64,000 nucleotides of DNA from Isoetes taiwanensis (Eukaryota > Streptophyta > Lycopodiopsida > Isoetales > Isoetaceae): the NCBI GenBank assembly GCA_021234155.1, contig JAJEKV010000095.1, positions 3,300,621-3,364,620 of the forward strand, written 5' to 3'. Shown here in pieces: positions 23,401 through 33,700 of the stretch. The notes below the pieces were generated by a model that had not been told where the DNA came from, did not search any database, and saw only the letters and a list, made by a program, of their open reading frames with translations. Position numbers and translations under genes: made by a program. Numbering within the stretch: position 1 is the first letter of the stretch; each line of letters starts with the position of its first letter.

Positions 23401-24076
23401 CATTCAGGTTAGTAACCCTGCTACTTGAATTCTAGAGGTTTTCGCTCAAATAGAACCTATCATGAAGGCAGCAGATCGGATTGATTCTGCGATCAGACCA
23501 GCTGAAATCGTTTGGGGAGGTTCTAGCTAAGGTAAGGTTATTGATGGAAATCAAATCAGACCAAGAGTTGAATTCATCCGAAGAGAGGGGCCTGAAATTA
23601 CTATTTTTCATGAAACTATGGGTGACCATGTTGAAATCACCTCCCATAATGATTTCGTCCACCTCGACATTGCTGAAACTGTTTCTGATTTTATTCCAAA
23701 GGTCAGTCCTCTCAGCAGGATTATTGTAAGCATAAATGTTGATAATGGCAATTTTAAGATTGTCGAGCTTGAAGCTAAGAATTTGCCATCTGCCTGAGTC
23801 ATCGTTCATCATATACTGATCGGTTATGTTGAGACTCTTTTTCTAGCAAATTGCAATCCCACCAGAGCTGATATTGGCTGATAGGGCCCAAGTCTCCATG
23901 CCTGGAGGGAGAGTTCTAGCAATTTTAGAGCTATAATCAGCATCATGCAACTTATGCTCTTGAAGGAGAAGAAAATCAGGGATAAGGGTGGATAGGCAAA
24001 CCTTCAATCTATCCCTTTTGCTGGAATCATTTATTCCTTGCAGATTCCAGGTAATGATTTTGAGAGAGCTATTCAT
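20419..24076 (-). pseudogene. LINE-1 ORF2 (endonuclease-RT)
   Basis: Starts at ATG 24076. The endonuclease shows ITWNLQGIND, LLQEHKL and MGGDFNMV. An in-frame TAG at 23843 replaces a probable Trp codon, and a second in-frame TAG lies at 23432. Both sides of each stop are in the same frame, so only point changes are needed to explain them. The RT part (23269 to 21386) has SPGPDGLPAEFY, YRPISLTNVMYKI, GVKQGCPLAPFLF and FADD (21986-21997). After 21386 the frame breaks, and a zinc-binding segment (CNFSTTNICPRCLSYAENE with a following H and C) appears in other frames at 20778-20419. Family: plant L1. Confidence 0.9.
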
Positions 24077-26245
24077 TTTGGATAATAGGAAGTTTATAAG
24101 GAGAGGGATGCTCCCTTGGACTTCTTCTAATAGAGGTCTTAGAATCAGCAGAATTAATGAGTTGGTTTCTTTTCTTCTTTCTACTTATGACTTGGTTCCA
24201 ATCCTGCTCTGAAGGGATCTCTTGGATTATAACTTTTTGCTGCTGCTCAGCTTTGCTGCAGGAGGTTAACAGATTGGAGTAGTCTTGGTACCTCTCATAG
24301 AAGCTCATAATAAGGTTTTTGAGGTGGGAATCGAGCTGAGCCTTGATGTTAAGCATGTTTGGGAGATCCGGTTTGATAGGTCTGCACGGTTTGTTTAAAT
24401 CCAGTGCCAAAGTGAGAGGGTCCTGATCTGGGCTGGGATGATTTATATTCGAGCCTCTAATAGCTTCAGCAGGGGGGATAACATGGGGCACAGCTGGGAT
24501 ATTACTGCTGCTACCTTTTTCTTTTTCTGTCTCAGGGGGGGTGCTCTCATTCAGATTAGACTTTTGTATCCAAACACGTTTGACCTCATGGTGGGCAGTT
24601 GTGCTCTTGTTTGTGAATTCTATATCTTCCTCCGTTTTAAGGCCAAAGAGGGGGGTATTACTGAAATTAATCTGAATTTCTAAGTTTTTGTGATGGGAGG
24701 TTTTGATGCTAACCCAAGGAGACCAGTCAGAAGAGATGGGCTTGGAAAGGCATATGGAAGGAAAATTGGTTTGGGGGATGCTGATGTCAAGAACATGACC
24801 GAGATGATTGCCTATGGCTCTGAGGTGATTCAAGGTCCATAAGGAGGGGGGAAGATTCGGGAATTTAGCCCTAACAATGGAGATGTTAGAGTGGTCTCCT
24901 GGGGTGAATTCGGGGAACCATTTCATGATGTAGACCAGATGCTTGCCAAAAGAATTAATTTTCCTTTTGAGCACATTATTGGCATAGATGCTATCTTGGC
25001 AAATGACTTGGTAGGTCTTGGCATGCAATTTCAGAATGGAGGCAATTTTACAGTGATGGATCTTGGAAATATAAAACTTGACAACACTAGGAGTAGGGCA
25101 GGAGGCCAGAAAGTGAATGATAAGACCTAAAGTGTTAGAAGCAGAGTGGTCACGGATAGAGGAGAGATCAAGAAGAGCGGGACTATCTGTCAGAATAGGA
25201 ACCTGTTTCTCTCTGCAGTAAGATTAGTACATCCCTGATAATCTTTTTCTATATTTTTTGCAGAAGCTTTAGAAACAGAATTTTGCACAATATCAGAGTA
25301 AGAAATGTTACTTTTTATCTTATCTGCCTTGCCAAGAATCGGGACCTCCACCTGCACCTTATTTTCTTTTTCCTTGTACTTGATCTCGTTAAGATTAGAT
25401 TCCTTGAATTCGGTGCAGTTTGGGCAGGTACAGTTGGCAGCTTCCTCAGGAATAAAATACCTATTCTTGTCTATGCATTTGCAACCGGTTGAGCTAGAAA
25501 ACGGCATCTCGCTGATCAGAAATTTTGCTTTGGTATCTTCAAGGGAGACCACTGCATCGGGAAGGGCTGCCTCCGTATATTCTTTGAAATCTTTGTTCCA
25601 TTTTCCGGCTACAGAAGGGAAAGATTCAGCCCATATTTCCACCATTTTGAAGGATACTTTGTTCCAACCATCTTCAGAGCATAGATTCTGATAACATTTG
25701 TTGGCTCTTGCTTTGAGTTCATCCATAGTAGTTCGGAAAACCCCATTTTTCAGACTGCAGCAATTTTGGGAAGAGTGGCCTAACTTGATAGTCATTTTAG
25801 ATGTGAGCAAAAGGTCAAGATGCTGGATTTTGTTCAGGGTGTTGAGGGCAAATCTCTTGTCATCGGACCTGCCTGTAGAGAAATCAGACTCATTTTTCCC
25901 CTGTTCTTCGAAAGCTTGAGAGATTTCCCCATCCTGCATCAGATCCATGATGATGGCCGTAGCTTTTTGCTGGGTTTTTAGAAGATTGAAGAGGGCATCG
26001 AGCTTCTTAATCTGATTCCAGTCATTGTCTTGATCATACTCTAGTTTGGCAATATACCTGATGTCGATTTTTTTCCCAGGCTTGAAAGCAAGGCCTTTGA
26101 CTCTGGAAGAAGACGCTTGATCCCTGGCAGACATGGCTGGACTCGCGAGTCGGATTGCGAAGGCTGAGAGAATTTTTAAAAAGAAGGGGTCTGGAGAAGA
26201 TGTTGGAGAAAGACATGGCTGAGAGGAGAGTACGGGGAGGGTCAA
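24069..26245 (-). pseudogene. LINE-1 ORF1, one frameshift
   Basis: The N-terminal part (26245 to 25190) is a 351-codon frame with lysine-rich sequence and a cysteine cluster (CKCID, CTCPNC). A single frameshift near 25195 joins it to the frame running to 24069, which contains FPNLPPSLWTLNHLRAIGN, resembling the DUF4283-type region of plant L1 ORF1 proteins. The C-terminal part is charged and ends in KKKRNQ-type basic sequence. ORF1 and ORF2 overlap by a few bases at 24069-24076. ORF1 proteins bind element RNA. Confidence 0.75.
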
Positions 26246-26616
26246 ATTGAGGGGGGCAGAGGGTACCAGATAGGGCTTACAGGCCCTAACCAGAATCTAT
26301 CATTGAAAAGGATGGGGGGAAGCTGGAGGGGAAGGGGCGCAGAAAACAAGAAACAAGGGGACATTGTTATTCACATTTTAATTCTTTCAATTTTTTATGA
26401 TATCAAGTTCAAGCATGGAAAAACACAGTGATTTCGCAAATTTTATCGCTTTATGCCTTGGCATAATCATTTGTTTGGACTTATTAGAAGAACAACCATT
26501 CTTGCACCTTATTGTACGACCACGATATTTTTTTGAGAACTGGATTATGAGATGCATTTGATTGAGTTGGTTGTCTGTGCTTGTTAATTAAGAAGGTATT
26601 CATTTGTATTACTTGT

Positions 26617-26686
26617 GCATTGTGGTCTAGTGGTAGAATAGTACCGCCACTTGCATGCACCCGAAGTTCGATTCTCGGCCAATGCA
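26617..26686 (+). pseudogene. tRNA-Gly pseudogene
   Basis: The A box (GGTCTAGTGGTAG) and B box (GTTCGATTC) remain, but the acceptor lacks one G and the anticodon arm reads GTACCGCCACTTGCATGCACC, which cannot form the normal stem. Confidence 0.82.
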
Positions 26687-26930
26687 TCCTGTGGTTCAAC
26701 TCTTCCAATTTTGTTCTTGGCGCAAGAGCCAAAAAGAAGATTTAATGCATGATAATGACATAAGGATAACTGAGCAATCGATTGCACCATAGTGAGAAAT
26801 GAGATCGAAACTAATCTTGCTCTTCCAACCATCAAACATCACAATGAGAGAGAACAAATGACTAGCCAAATCCTATCCTCCTAAATATTTCAATGATCTA
26901 AGAAGAAACGGAAGTATTCTACATGCCGTG

Positions 26931-27012
26931 GTGGATGTGCCAGAGTGGTTATTGGGCATGACTAGAAATCACGTGGGCTTTGCTCGCATAGGTTCGAATC
27001 CTATCATCCACG
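26931..27012 (+). tRNA. tRNA-Ser(AGA)
   Basis: 82 nt, acceptor and T arm perfect, anticodon AGA. One mismatch in the anticodon stem (TCACG instead of TCATG). Intact A and B boxes and a downstream T run. Confidence 0.87.
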
Positions 27013-27403
27013 TATAGGAGCTTTTTCATATTATTTTATAGTCCGTACTATCACATACGTCCATTCGTTTAATATTTAGAGTTTGTCATTCATATTCCCC
27101 ACACACTCTTCCACTGACGCAAGATTCTAGAGTTTATGCATAGCCCCCATTAGTGGCACACCAATGCTCGACATTGTTACTCATTCACATGTTAATTCTT
27201 TCAATTTTTTATGATATCAAGTTCAAGCATGGAAGAACACGGTGATTGAGCAAATCTTGTCGCTTTATGCCTTGGCATAATCGTTTGTTTGGACCTTATT
27301 GTACGACCACGATATTTTTTTGAGAACTGGATTATGAGATGCATTTGATTGAGTTGGTTGTATGTGCTTGTTAATTAAGAAGGTATTCATTTGTATTACT
27401 TGT

Positions 27404-27474
27404 GCATTGGTGGTCTAGTGGTAGAATAGTACCTTGCCACGGTACAGACCCGAGTTCAATTCTCTGCCAATGCA
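27404..27474 (+). tRNA. tRNA-Gly(GCC), T arm weakened
   Basis: Acceptor and GCC anticodon stem intact (loop CTTGCCA-type change outside the anticodon). The B box reads GTTCAATTC and the T stem reads CTCTG instead of CTCGG, so the T arm has a mismatch and promoter strength is doubtful. Confidence 0.78.
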
Positions 27475-27728
27475 TCCTGTGGTTCAACTCTTCCAATTTT
27501 GTTCTTGGCGCAAGAGCCAAAAAGAAGATTTAATGCATTAAACCATGTTGATAATGACATAAGGATAACTGAGCAATCGATTGCACCATAATGTGAGAAA
27601 TGAGATTGAAGCTAATCTCGCTCTTCCAACCATCAAACATCACAATGAGAGAGAAGAAATGACTAGCCTCCTATCTTCCTAAATATCTCAATGATCTAAG
27701 AAGAATCGGAAGTATTCTACATGCTGGA

Positions 27729-27810
27729 GTGGATGTGCCAGAGTGGTTATTGGGCATGACTAGAAATCATGTGGACTTTGCTCGCATAGGTTCGAATCCT
27801 ATTATCCACG
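27729..27810 (+). tRNA. tRNA-Ser(AGA)
   Basis: 82 nt with AGA anticodon and intact A and B boxes. G7 pairs with T66 as a wobble (TATCCAC). The variable arm has one change (TGGAC for TGGGC). A T run follows. Confidence 0.88.
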
Positions 27811-28120
27811 TGTAGGAGCTTTTTCATATTATTTTATAGTCCGTACTACCACATACGTCCATTCGATTAATATTTAGAGTTTGTCATTCATATTCCCCAC
27901 GTGACGCAATATTCTAGAGTTTATGCATAGCCCCCATTAGTGGCACACCAATGCTCGACATTGTTACTCATTCACATGTTAATTCTTTCAATTTTTTATG
28001 ATATCAAGTTCAAGCATGGAAAAACACGGTGATTGAGCAAATCTTGTCGCTTTATGCCTTGGCATAATCATTTGTTTGGACTTATTAGAACAACCATTCC
28101 TGCACGGTGCTCAATTAAAG

Positions 28121-28209
28121 GCATCTCATAATCCAGTTCTCAAAAAATTATCGTGGTCGTACTTATTGTACGACCACGATAATTTTTTGAGAACTGGATT
28201 ATGAGATGC
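28121..28209. repeat. 42-bp perfect inverted repeat
   Basis: Left arm 28121-28162 and right arm 28168-28209 are exact reverse complements (gcatctcataatcc... against ...ggattatgagatgc) around the 5-nt spacer TTATT. The arm is part of the normal tRNA-unit spacer, so this is a local inverted duplication found only in this unit. Confidence 0.95.
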
Positions 28210-28270
28210 ATTTGATTGAGTTGGTTGTATGTGCTTGTTAATTAAGAAGGTATTCATTTGTATTACTTGT

Positions 28271-28341
28271 GCATTGGTGGTCTAGTAGTAGAATAGTACC
28301 CTGCCACGGTACAGACCCGAGTTCGATTCTCGGCCAATGCA
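28271..28341 (+). tRNA. tRNA-Gly(GCC)
   Basis: 71 nt with perfect acceptor, anticodon and T stems, GCC anticodon and discriminator A. One D-loop change (AGTAGTAG instead of AGTGGTAG) alters an invariant G. Otherwise equal to the best copies. Confidence 0.9.
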
Positions 28342-28606
28342 TCCTGTGGTTCAACTCTTCCAATTTTGTTCTTGGCGCAAGAGCCAAAAAGAAGATTTAA
28401 TGACATAAACCATCAAACCATGTTGATAATGACATAAGGATAACTGAGCAATCGATTGCACCATAGTGTGAGAAATGAGATCGAAGCTAATCTTGTTCTT
28501 CCAACCATCAAACATCACAATGAGAGAGAACAAATGACTAGCCAAATCCTATCCTCCTAAATATTTCAATGATCTAAGAAGAAACGGAAGTATTCCACAT
28601 GCCGTC

Positions 28607-28644
28607 GTGGATGTGCCAGAGTGGTTATTGGGCATGACTAGAAA
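28607..28644 (+). pseudogene. tRNA-Ser 5' half cut by Helitron E
   Basis: The first 38 nt of tRNA-Ser(AGA), up to CTAGAAA of the anticodon loop, are present. Helitron E then begins (CTAG at 28645) exactly between A and the expected T. The matching 3' half (tcatgtgggc...) is not found at a Helitron 5' end within the window. Confidence 0.93.
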
Positions 28645-28784
28645 CTAGTAATGGTGCCCAGCGTTGCTGGGCAAACGTTGGGAACCTCTCAATGATATGT
28701 GGTCTTTATTGAGATAAGGTTTTTTCTCATACATGCAAACTTATCAATGATCTTATAAAGGTTTTTTCTCAACCTTTTTATGTG

Positions 28785-30167
28785 TTAATTTTTCCTTCTT
28801 TCCCCATCCTCTTCCCCTTTTTCCCCTTTCCACTTTCTCCTTTCTTGTTTCTTTTTTCTTTTCCCTTTCCCACACTCTTTTTCCCTTTCTTTTTTCTATT
28901 TCCTCACCCTTTCCCTTTTCCCTTTTTCTCGTGAGATTTTTCTCCTTCCTCTTTTCCTCTTTTTCCTATTCCTTGCTCCCTACCCTTTGTCTATTCTACT
29001 TTCCCCCCACCTTTTTCCTCATTTTTTCATCCTTTCCCTCTTCCTTTTTTCTCGATGCAAAAAGAAGATTTTTTGCTTTCCTTTTTCTCTTTCTTCACCC
29101 TTTTTCTTTTCCCTTTTTTTTTCACGCCCTTTCCTTTTTTCTCTTTTTCTCGTTCCCTTTTTCCCAAGTTCTCTTTTTTCCCTTTTCCTTTTTACTTTTC
29201 TTTTTCCCATAGACTTTTGCAACCTTTTCTTATTTTCCCTTACCTTTTCTCCTTTTCTCACCTTTTACTTCTTACCCTTCTCATGATTGCTCTTTTTCCT
29301 TTCCCTTTCCCCCTCGCCTATTCTATTCCTTTTTCTATTTCCTTTTATCTTTCCCTTTTTCCTTTTCTCCTTCTCTTTCCTTTTTCCTCTTACCTTTCTT
29401 TTATTCCTTTTCCCTTTCATCGTTTTTCCTTTTCCCTTCCTTTTCCCTTTTCCTTTTCCCTTTTCCTTTTTTTTCCCTTTCATCGTTTTTCCTTTTCCCT
29501 TTCATCGTTTTTCCTATTCCCTTCCCCTCTTCCTTTTCCCTTTTCCCTTTTCGCTTTCATCGTTTCTCCTTTTCCCTTCCCCTCTTCCTTTTCCCTTTTC
29601 CTTTTCCCTTTCATCGTTTTTCCTTTTCCCTTCCCCTTTTCCTTTTCCCTTTTCCCTTTCATCGTTTTTCTTTTTTCCCTTCCCTTTTTTCCTTTTCCTT
29701 TTCCCTTTTCCTTTTTTTTTTTTTTTTTTTTTTTTTTTTGAAGGCAAGCTATTTTTAATTTATAGTAGTAAATGGTACATGACCTTATCAGAGGCTCCAC
29801 AATAGGCCTGATAGGAATTTGTATAAGCACTTGGTCACCAGATAGAAAGCATTTAACCATGTAATGATCCCTTAATGGATCAGATAGTAATTCTGCACTA
29901 TAACCCAGATGCGTGAGCAGAAAATAGCATAACTCCAAGACAACCATTCGAAGCAGGAAATCTTGTGACGGACTGAAGACAAGACACCACCTAAAGCTCC
30001 ACCCCGAAGATTCAGGTAGATGGAAACAAGTGCAAGGAGGCTTCCTTCCGCGCGTTGTTTTTCCTTTTCCCTTCCCCTTTTCCTTTTCCCTTTTCCCTTT
30101 CATCGTTTTTCCTTTTCCCTTCCCCTTCCCCTTTTCCTTTTCCCTTTTCCCTTTTCCTTTTCCTTTT

Positions 30168-30169
<2 letters not shown>
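28785..30169. repeat. Pyrimidine tract and minisatellite of Helitron E
   Basis: C/T-rich on the plus strand (28785-29711 and 30057-30169). From about 29415 it becomes a minisatellite-like series in which tttcatcgtttttcc recurs at roughly 20-60 bp spacing (29415, 29477, 29500, 29609, 29660, 30098). The same ccctttcatcg motif ends the tract in Helitron A (4988), so these may be repeated Helitron 5'-module edges. Confidence 0.85.
29712..30056 (-). mobile_element. SINE-like retroposon, copy 1
   Basis: A 28-nt T run (29712-29739) followed by gaaggcaagctatttttaat and about 310 bp ending gcgcgtt at 30056. The part near the far end (ggtggagctttaggtggtgt on the minus strand) resembles the element at 3452, suggesting one family. 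It is the uninterrupted copy used to prove the Helitron F empty site. Confidence 0.65.
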
Positions 30170-30198
<29 letters not shown>

Positions 30199-30310
30199 GA
30201 AGGCAAGCTATTTTTAATTTATAGTAGTAAATGGTACATGACCTTATCAGAGGCTCCACAATAGGCCTGATAGGAATTTTTATAAGCACTTGGTCACCAG
30301 ATAGAAAGCA
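30170..30310 (-). mobile_element. SINE-like retroposon, copy 2, left part
   Basis: Second copy 460 bp after the first, starting with a 29-nt T run. It is interrupted at agaaagca|ttta by Helitron F and continues at 33497-33700. Confidence 0.65.
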
Positions 30311-33300
30311 TCCTTTATTATAAAGTTTTAGTGTATGTCGTGCATAAAACCCTAAAACTTTCGACGGCCCAGATTTCACGCCCTAGATCGGACGTCCCAC
30401 ATTTATTTCGCCCATCCGACGGTCAGATTGCTTTAAGAAAAAAAAAAAAGGCTGTGTTGGCTATGGCCCTTTTCACGTTGGAGCAGGGCAAGGTCATGCA
30501 GATATGGTGGAGCAGGGGAAGGTCGCTGAGCAGGGCCATGGCAGGGTGCGGCTCTAATTTGCACGGCTGGAATTACAGCGTGAAGATTTTGCTTACTTTT
30601 TTTTTCTTGGGTTTGAAAGGCGGAGAGGTTTGAACGGCCTGAGCGTTTGCCTTCTACCCAGACTGAACTATAGCAACAGGACAGGCTGCCAAATCTTCCA
30701 GCAGAATATTTTGGGAATGCTATTGGCCTCATTGATGTATGCCCAGCGTTGTCTGTTACACTTCTTTAGGGTTTCTTCGACAGGCAGGAGTTTTCCTTTC
30801 TTCGGCAATAGCAGCGTGCCAGTAGTTTTCATGAAAGGGTGTCTTCTGGCGAATCTATGTCGCATTCCGGTATAACTTGGAATGCTAATCACGAGCAAAA
30901 CTTGATTATCTATTCTTTCGATGGACACGGAGTTAGGACTTTTTAAAATCACCCGGGCATTGAAAGGAAGGGTAAGCAAAGCACGTTTGTTTTGGCAAAG
31001 CTTTGGGCTATGGATACATTGGTAGCCAGAAGCAAATCGTGGTGGGTGTTCTTCATGTCTGCCATTGTGAACTTGGTGAGCTGTGGGAAGCTTGGCTTCT
31101 ATAGCTTGCCTTAGCTACAGATTTGAACCCCTAGCAGTAGCCGCTAAGAACCTTACTCTGGCATAACCGACCTCTGAATGTAGTTAGCTTACCTTAGCTA
31201 CAGATTTGAACCCCTAGCCGTAGCAGCTAAGAACCTTACTCTGGCATAACCGACCTCTGAATGCAGACCCCTGTGTTCTTTCCTTCTGCACAAGTGCAAG
31301 AGTTAGTGGTTAAAATAAGCAACACGATAAGTTTGTTGTGGCATCTCTAATGAAGAAATTATTTCATTTGTTGCTGGAGGCTCGAAAAGGCAGCAGAACA
31401 GAGCTACAGGTATGGTAGTTTTCATTTTGCTTCATTCATGCTTGAGCCTTTAACATTATTAAAGAACATCCAATGCAGATCCCCACTCTTCTTACTTCTA
31501 GAATAAGCGATCCATGGAGGCCCTGTCTGTATTAATGAAGTTCCAGGAGATGCTAAAATCAATATAAATCAGGCCTTATTACCGCTGATACCTACGTTGC
31601 TGGTAAGTCAGGTGAGTAATTCTCCAAATGTTTACATATTCCATGTCAAGGCTACGCAGATTATTGAAAAGCATTCCAGAGCCAAATATTGCATTCGTGT
31701 TTAGATTTATACCAGATTCTGCTGCAAGCAAGATTTGCCCATTGGTTTTGCTGGGCTAATGGCTTTCTATGCCACCCCTGAATGCTTTTGCAAGATATGT
31801 ATTTAACAGAAGGTTAAATACCTTCAAAGCTTTTGTGGCTTCCCTCTCAATCCATATAATAGCGTGGTCAAATGTTGCAGTGCAAGATGCAGTCAGGTTG
31901 CAAAGATGTGGCAATTTCTTCGCCAAATAGCATTATGTTGATCATTAAGATGAGTTATGGAAGAACATGGGATATAGATGCTGAAAGAGATAAGGACAAG
32001 GCCACATACATGTAGGGCTAGCAACGATGAAGATACTGCACCCAGAAAGGAACTCCAATTTTTTAAAGAACAATCTGCACTTCTGAAGAAAAGCTTCAGA
32101 GAACACACCATTTTGAATGTGGGGTAGAATGCATTATACAGCCGTGTCGCTGATATCTGGCCCTCCAGGCTTGGATTGGAGGGCTTGGATTGGATTGGAT
32201 GGTTCTTTGCTTATGCTGGCCTCTTCCTCCTTTAACTATGCAAGTCAAGACCATGGTTTAAAACCCATGAAGTTACAAAAACATTCTCTTCAAGGCCACA
32301 GTAGTAACTTAAAATTTTAAGAGGACCTTTATTAGCTAAATATGATGTCATTATGGATACCATGGAGACATTGAGAGAGCAAAGAAGACGACGGATATAT
32401 GCACAACAAGGTAGAAGCTATGAATGATGACAACTTGCCTGCAAATAAATGGTTATTTGTGGTTCTAAGTATATCTCAAACGACAGTTAAATTGAAGAAG
32501 ATTACAAACTTACGATGGTCAAAGTTTACTTTGAAGAAGGGTGTGACAATTCAAAAAGGGGTCGATCTAATGTTATGCTGATCTGGATGAGCTAAGAATA
32601 AAAAAGTTAACTTGCACGCATTGCTTTTTTATAGACGGAGGTGCCAACATTCAAGGCATTCATATTATTAGCCATGCTACACACGATTCAACAAAGAAAG
32701 ATATGAGCATTTATTTGACTAAGGGTGAGAGGGAAAGCCAAAACAATATGTACTACGGAAAATGCACATCAAATTAATGGATTTGCAATGGAGGATACAA
32801 ATTTGTGTTTGGATGAAAAAGATAGTATACACCAGCATCCTTTGCTTTTGTCTTTTGTATTCAATGTTGTTCTAACTCATGCAGGAAGCAACATCAATAA
32901 TGTCCAGCATCAAATGTTGAAAAATGATGGAGTAGATTGCACTCATCATTTTCGCCAATAAGCCACTTTACATGTTCCAACATAAGCCACTTTTTCAAAA
33001 TAAAAATGTCATAATAAATGTGCCACATTACCCCACACATCAGACTTCGAAATCCCCAATAGCTCTAACCAAGACATATATTCTGTTGCATTCAAAAAAA
33101 TGTATCAACTAACATCATGCATGTATCAATTAGCATCATGCTTTTGCTTTACAGGCACCTACAAAAAATGATACAGATGATGTGCTCCGACACATTCCTC
33201 AGCACAAGCAATCAATCGATGATTTACATAGTTCAATGACATTATTCGATGTGAACTTGGATGAATGCACAGACATCACCCTCCCACAATTGAAGGGATT

Positions 33301-33496
33301 TCAAGCTATACTTTGCCAACACCTAAATGAACGAATCCAATAGCATATTCTTGGCAGCCGTTCATTTTTTTCCTTTGTACAGAAATTACGAGAAAAGAGT
33401 AGAAATGTTAAATTAATACTGCACGATTTTCTCATTATGTCTAAAACATTTACAGGCTCCCAAATTGTGCCCAGCAACGCTGGGCACCATTACTAG
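30311..33496 (+). mobile_element. Helitron F, non-autonomous
   Basis: It starts TCCTTTATTATAAAG at 30311 and ends with hairpin GCCCAGC-AAC-GCTGGGC, ACCATTA, CTAG (33493-33496). Host rejoins agaaagca|tttaacc, as seen unbroken at 29848-29862. Length is 3186 bp. No purine tract. It holds an 83-bp tandem duplication (31102-31184 and 31185-31267). Near its 3' end are exon-like stretches, for example 33150-33343, where one frame reads LRHIPQHKQSIDDL and DITLPQLKGFQAIL and ends in a stop. I cannot assign these. Probably captured gene fragments. Confidence 0.9.
31102..31267. repeat. 83-bp tandem duplication in Helitron F
   Basis: Two adjacent copies of tagcttrccttagctacag...cctctgaatg differing at a few positions. 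Confidence 0.85.
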
Positions 33497-33700
33497 TTTA
33501 ACCATGTAATGATCCCTTAATGGATCAGATAGTAATTCTGCACTATAACCAGATGCGTGAGCAGAAAATAGCATAACTCCAAGACAACCATTCGAAGCAG
33601 GAAATCTTGTGACAGACTGAAGACAAGACACCACCTAAAGCTCCACCCCGAAGATTCAGGTAGATGGAAACAAGTGCAAGGAGGCTTCCTTTCGCGCGTT
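33497..33700 (-). mobile_element. SINE-like retroposon, copy 2, right part
   Basis: Continuation after Helitron F, from tttaaccatgtaatgatccc to gcgcgtt, nearly identical to 29850-30056. The sequence after gcgcgtt differs between the two copies, so this is not a simple tandem duplication of the flanks. Confidence 0.6.

Larger units (their letters stand above)
19804..26359 (-). mobile_element. L1-type LINE-1, full length, inactivated
   Basis: On the plus strand it begins with an 8-nt T run (poly(A) tail) at 19804 and ends at 26359. It is flanked by the 15-bp duplication gacattgttattcac (19789-19803 and 26360-26374), which also lies at this position in the tRNA unit. Length is 6556 bp. Order on the minus strand is ORF1 (26245 to 24069), ORF2 with endonuclease, reverse transcriptase and zinc-binding domain (24076 to about 20400), then a 3' UTR. 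It is inserted in the tRNA-unit spacer just after the tRNA-Ser at 19553. Confidence 0.93.

Noticed and set aside
30736-30755. Possible Helitron hairpin remnant tgcccagcgttgtctg
   Set aside because: Only half of the stem is present and no CTAG at the right distance.
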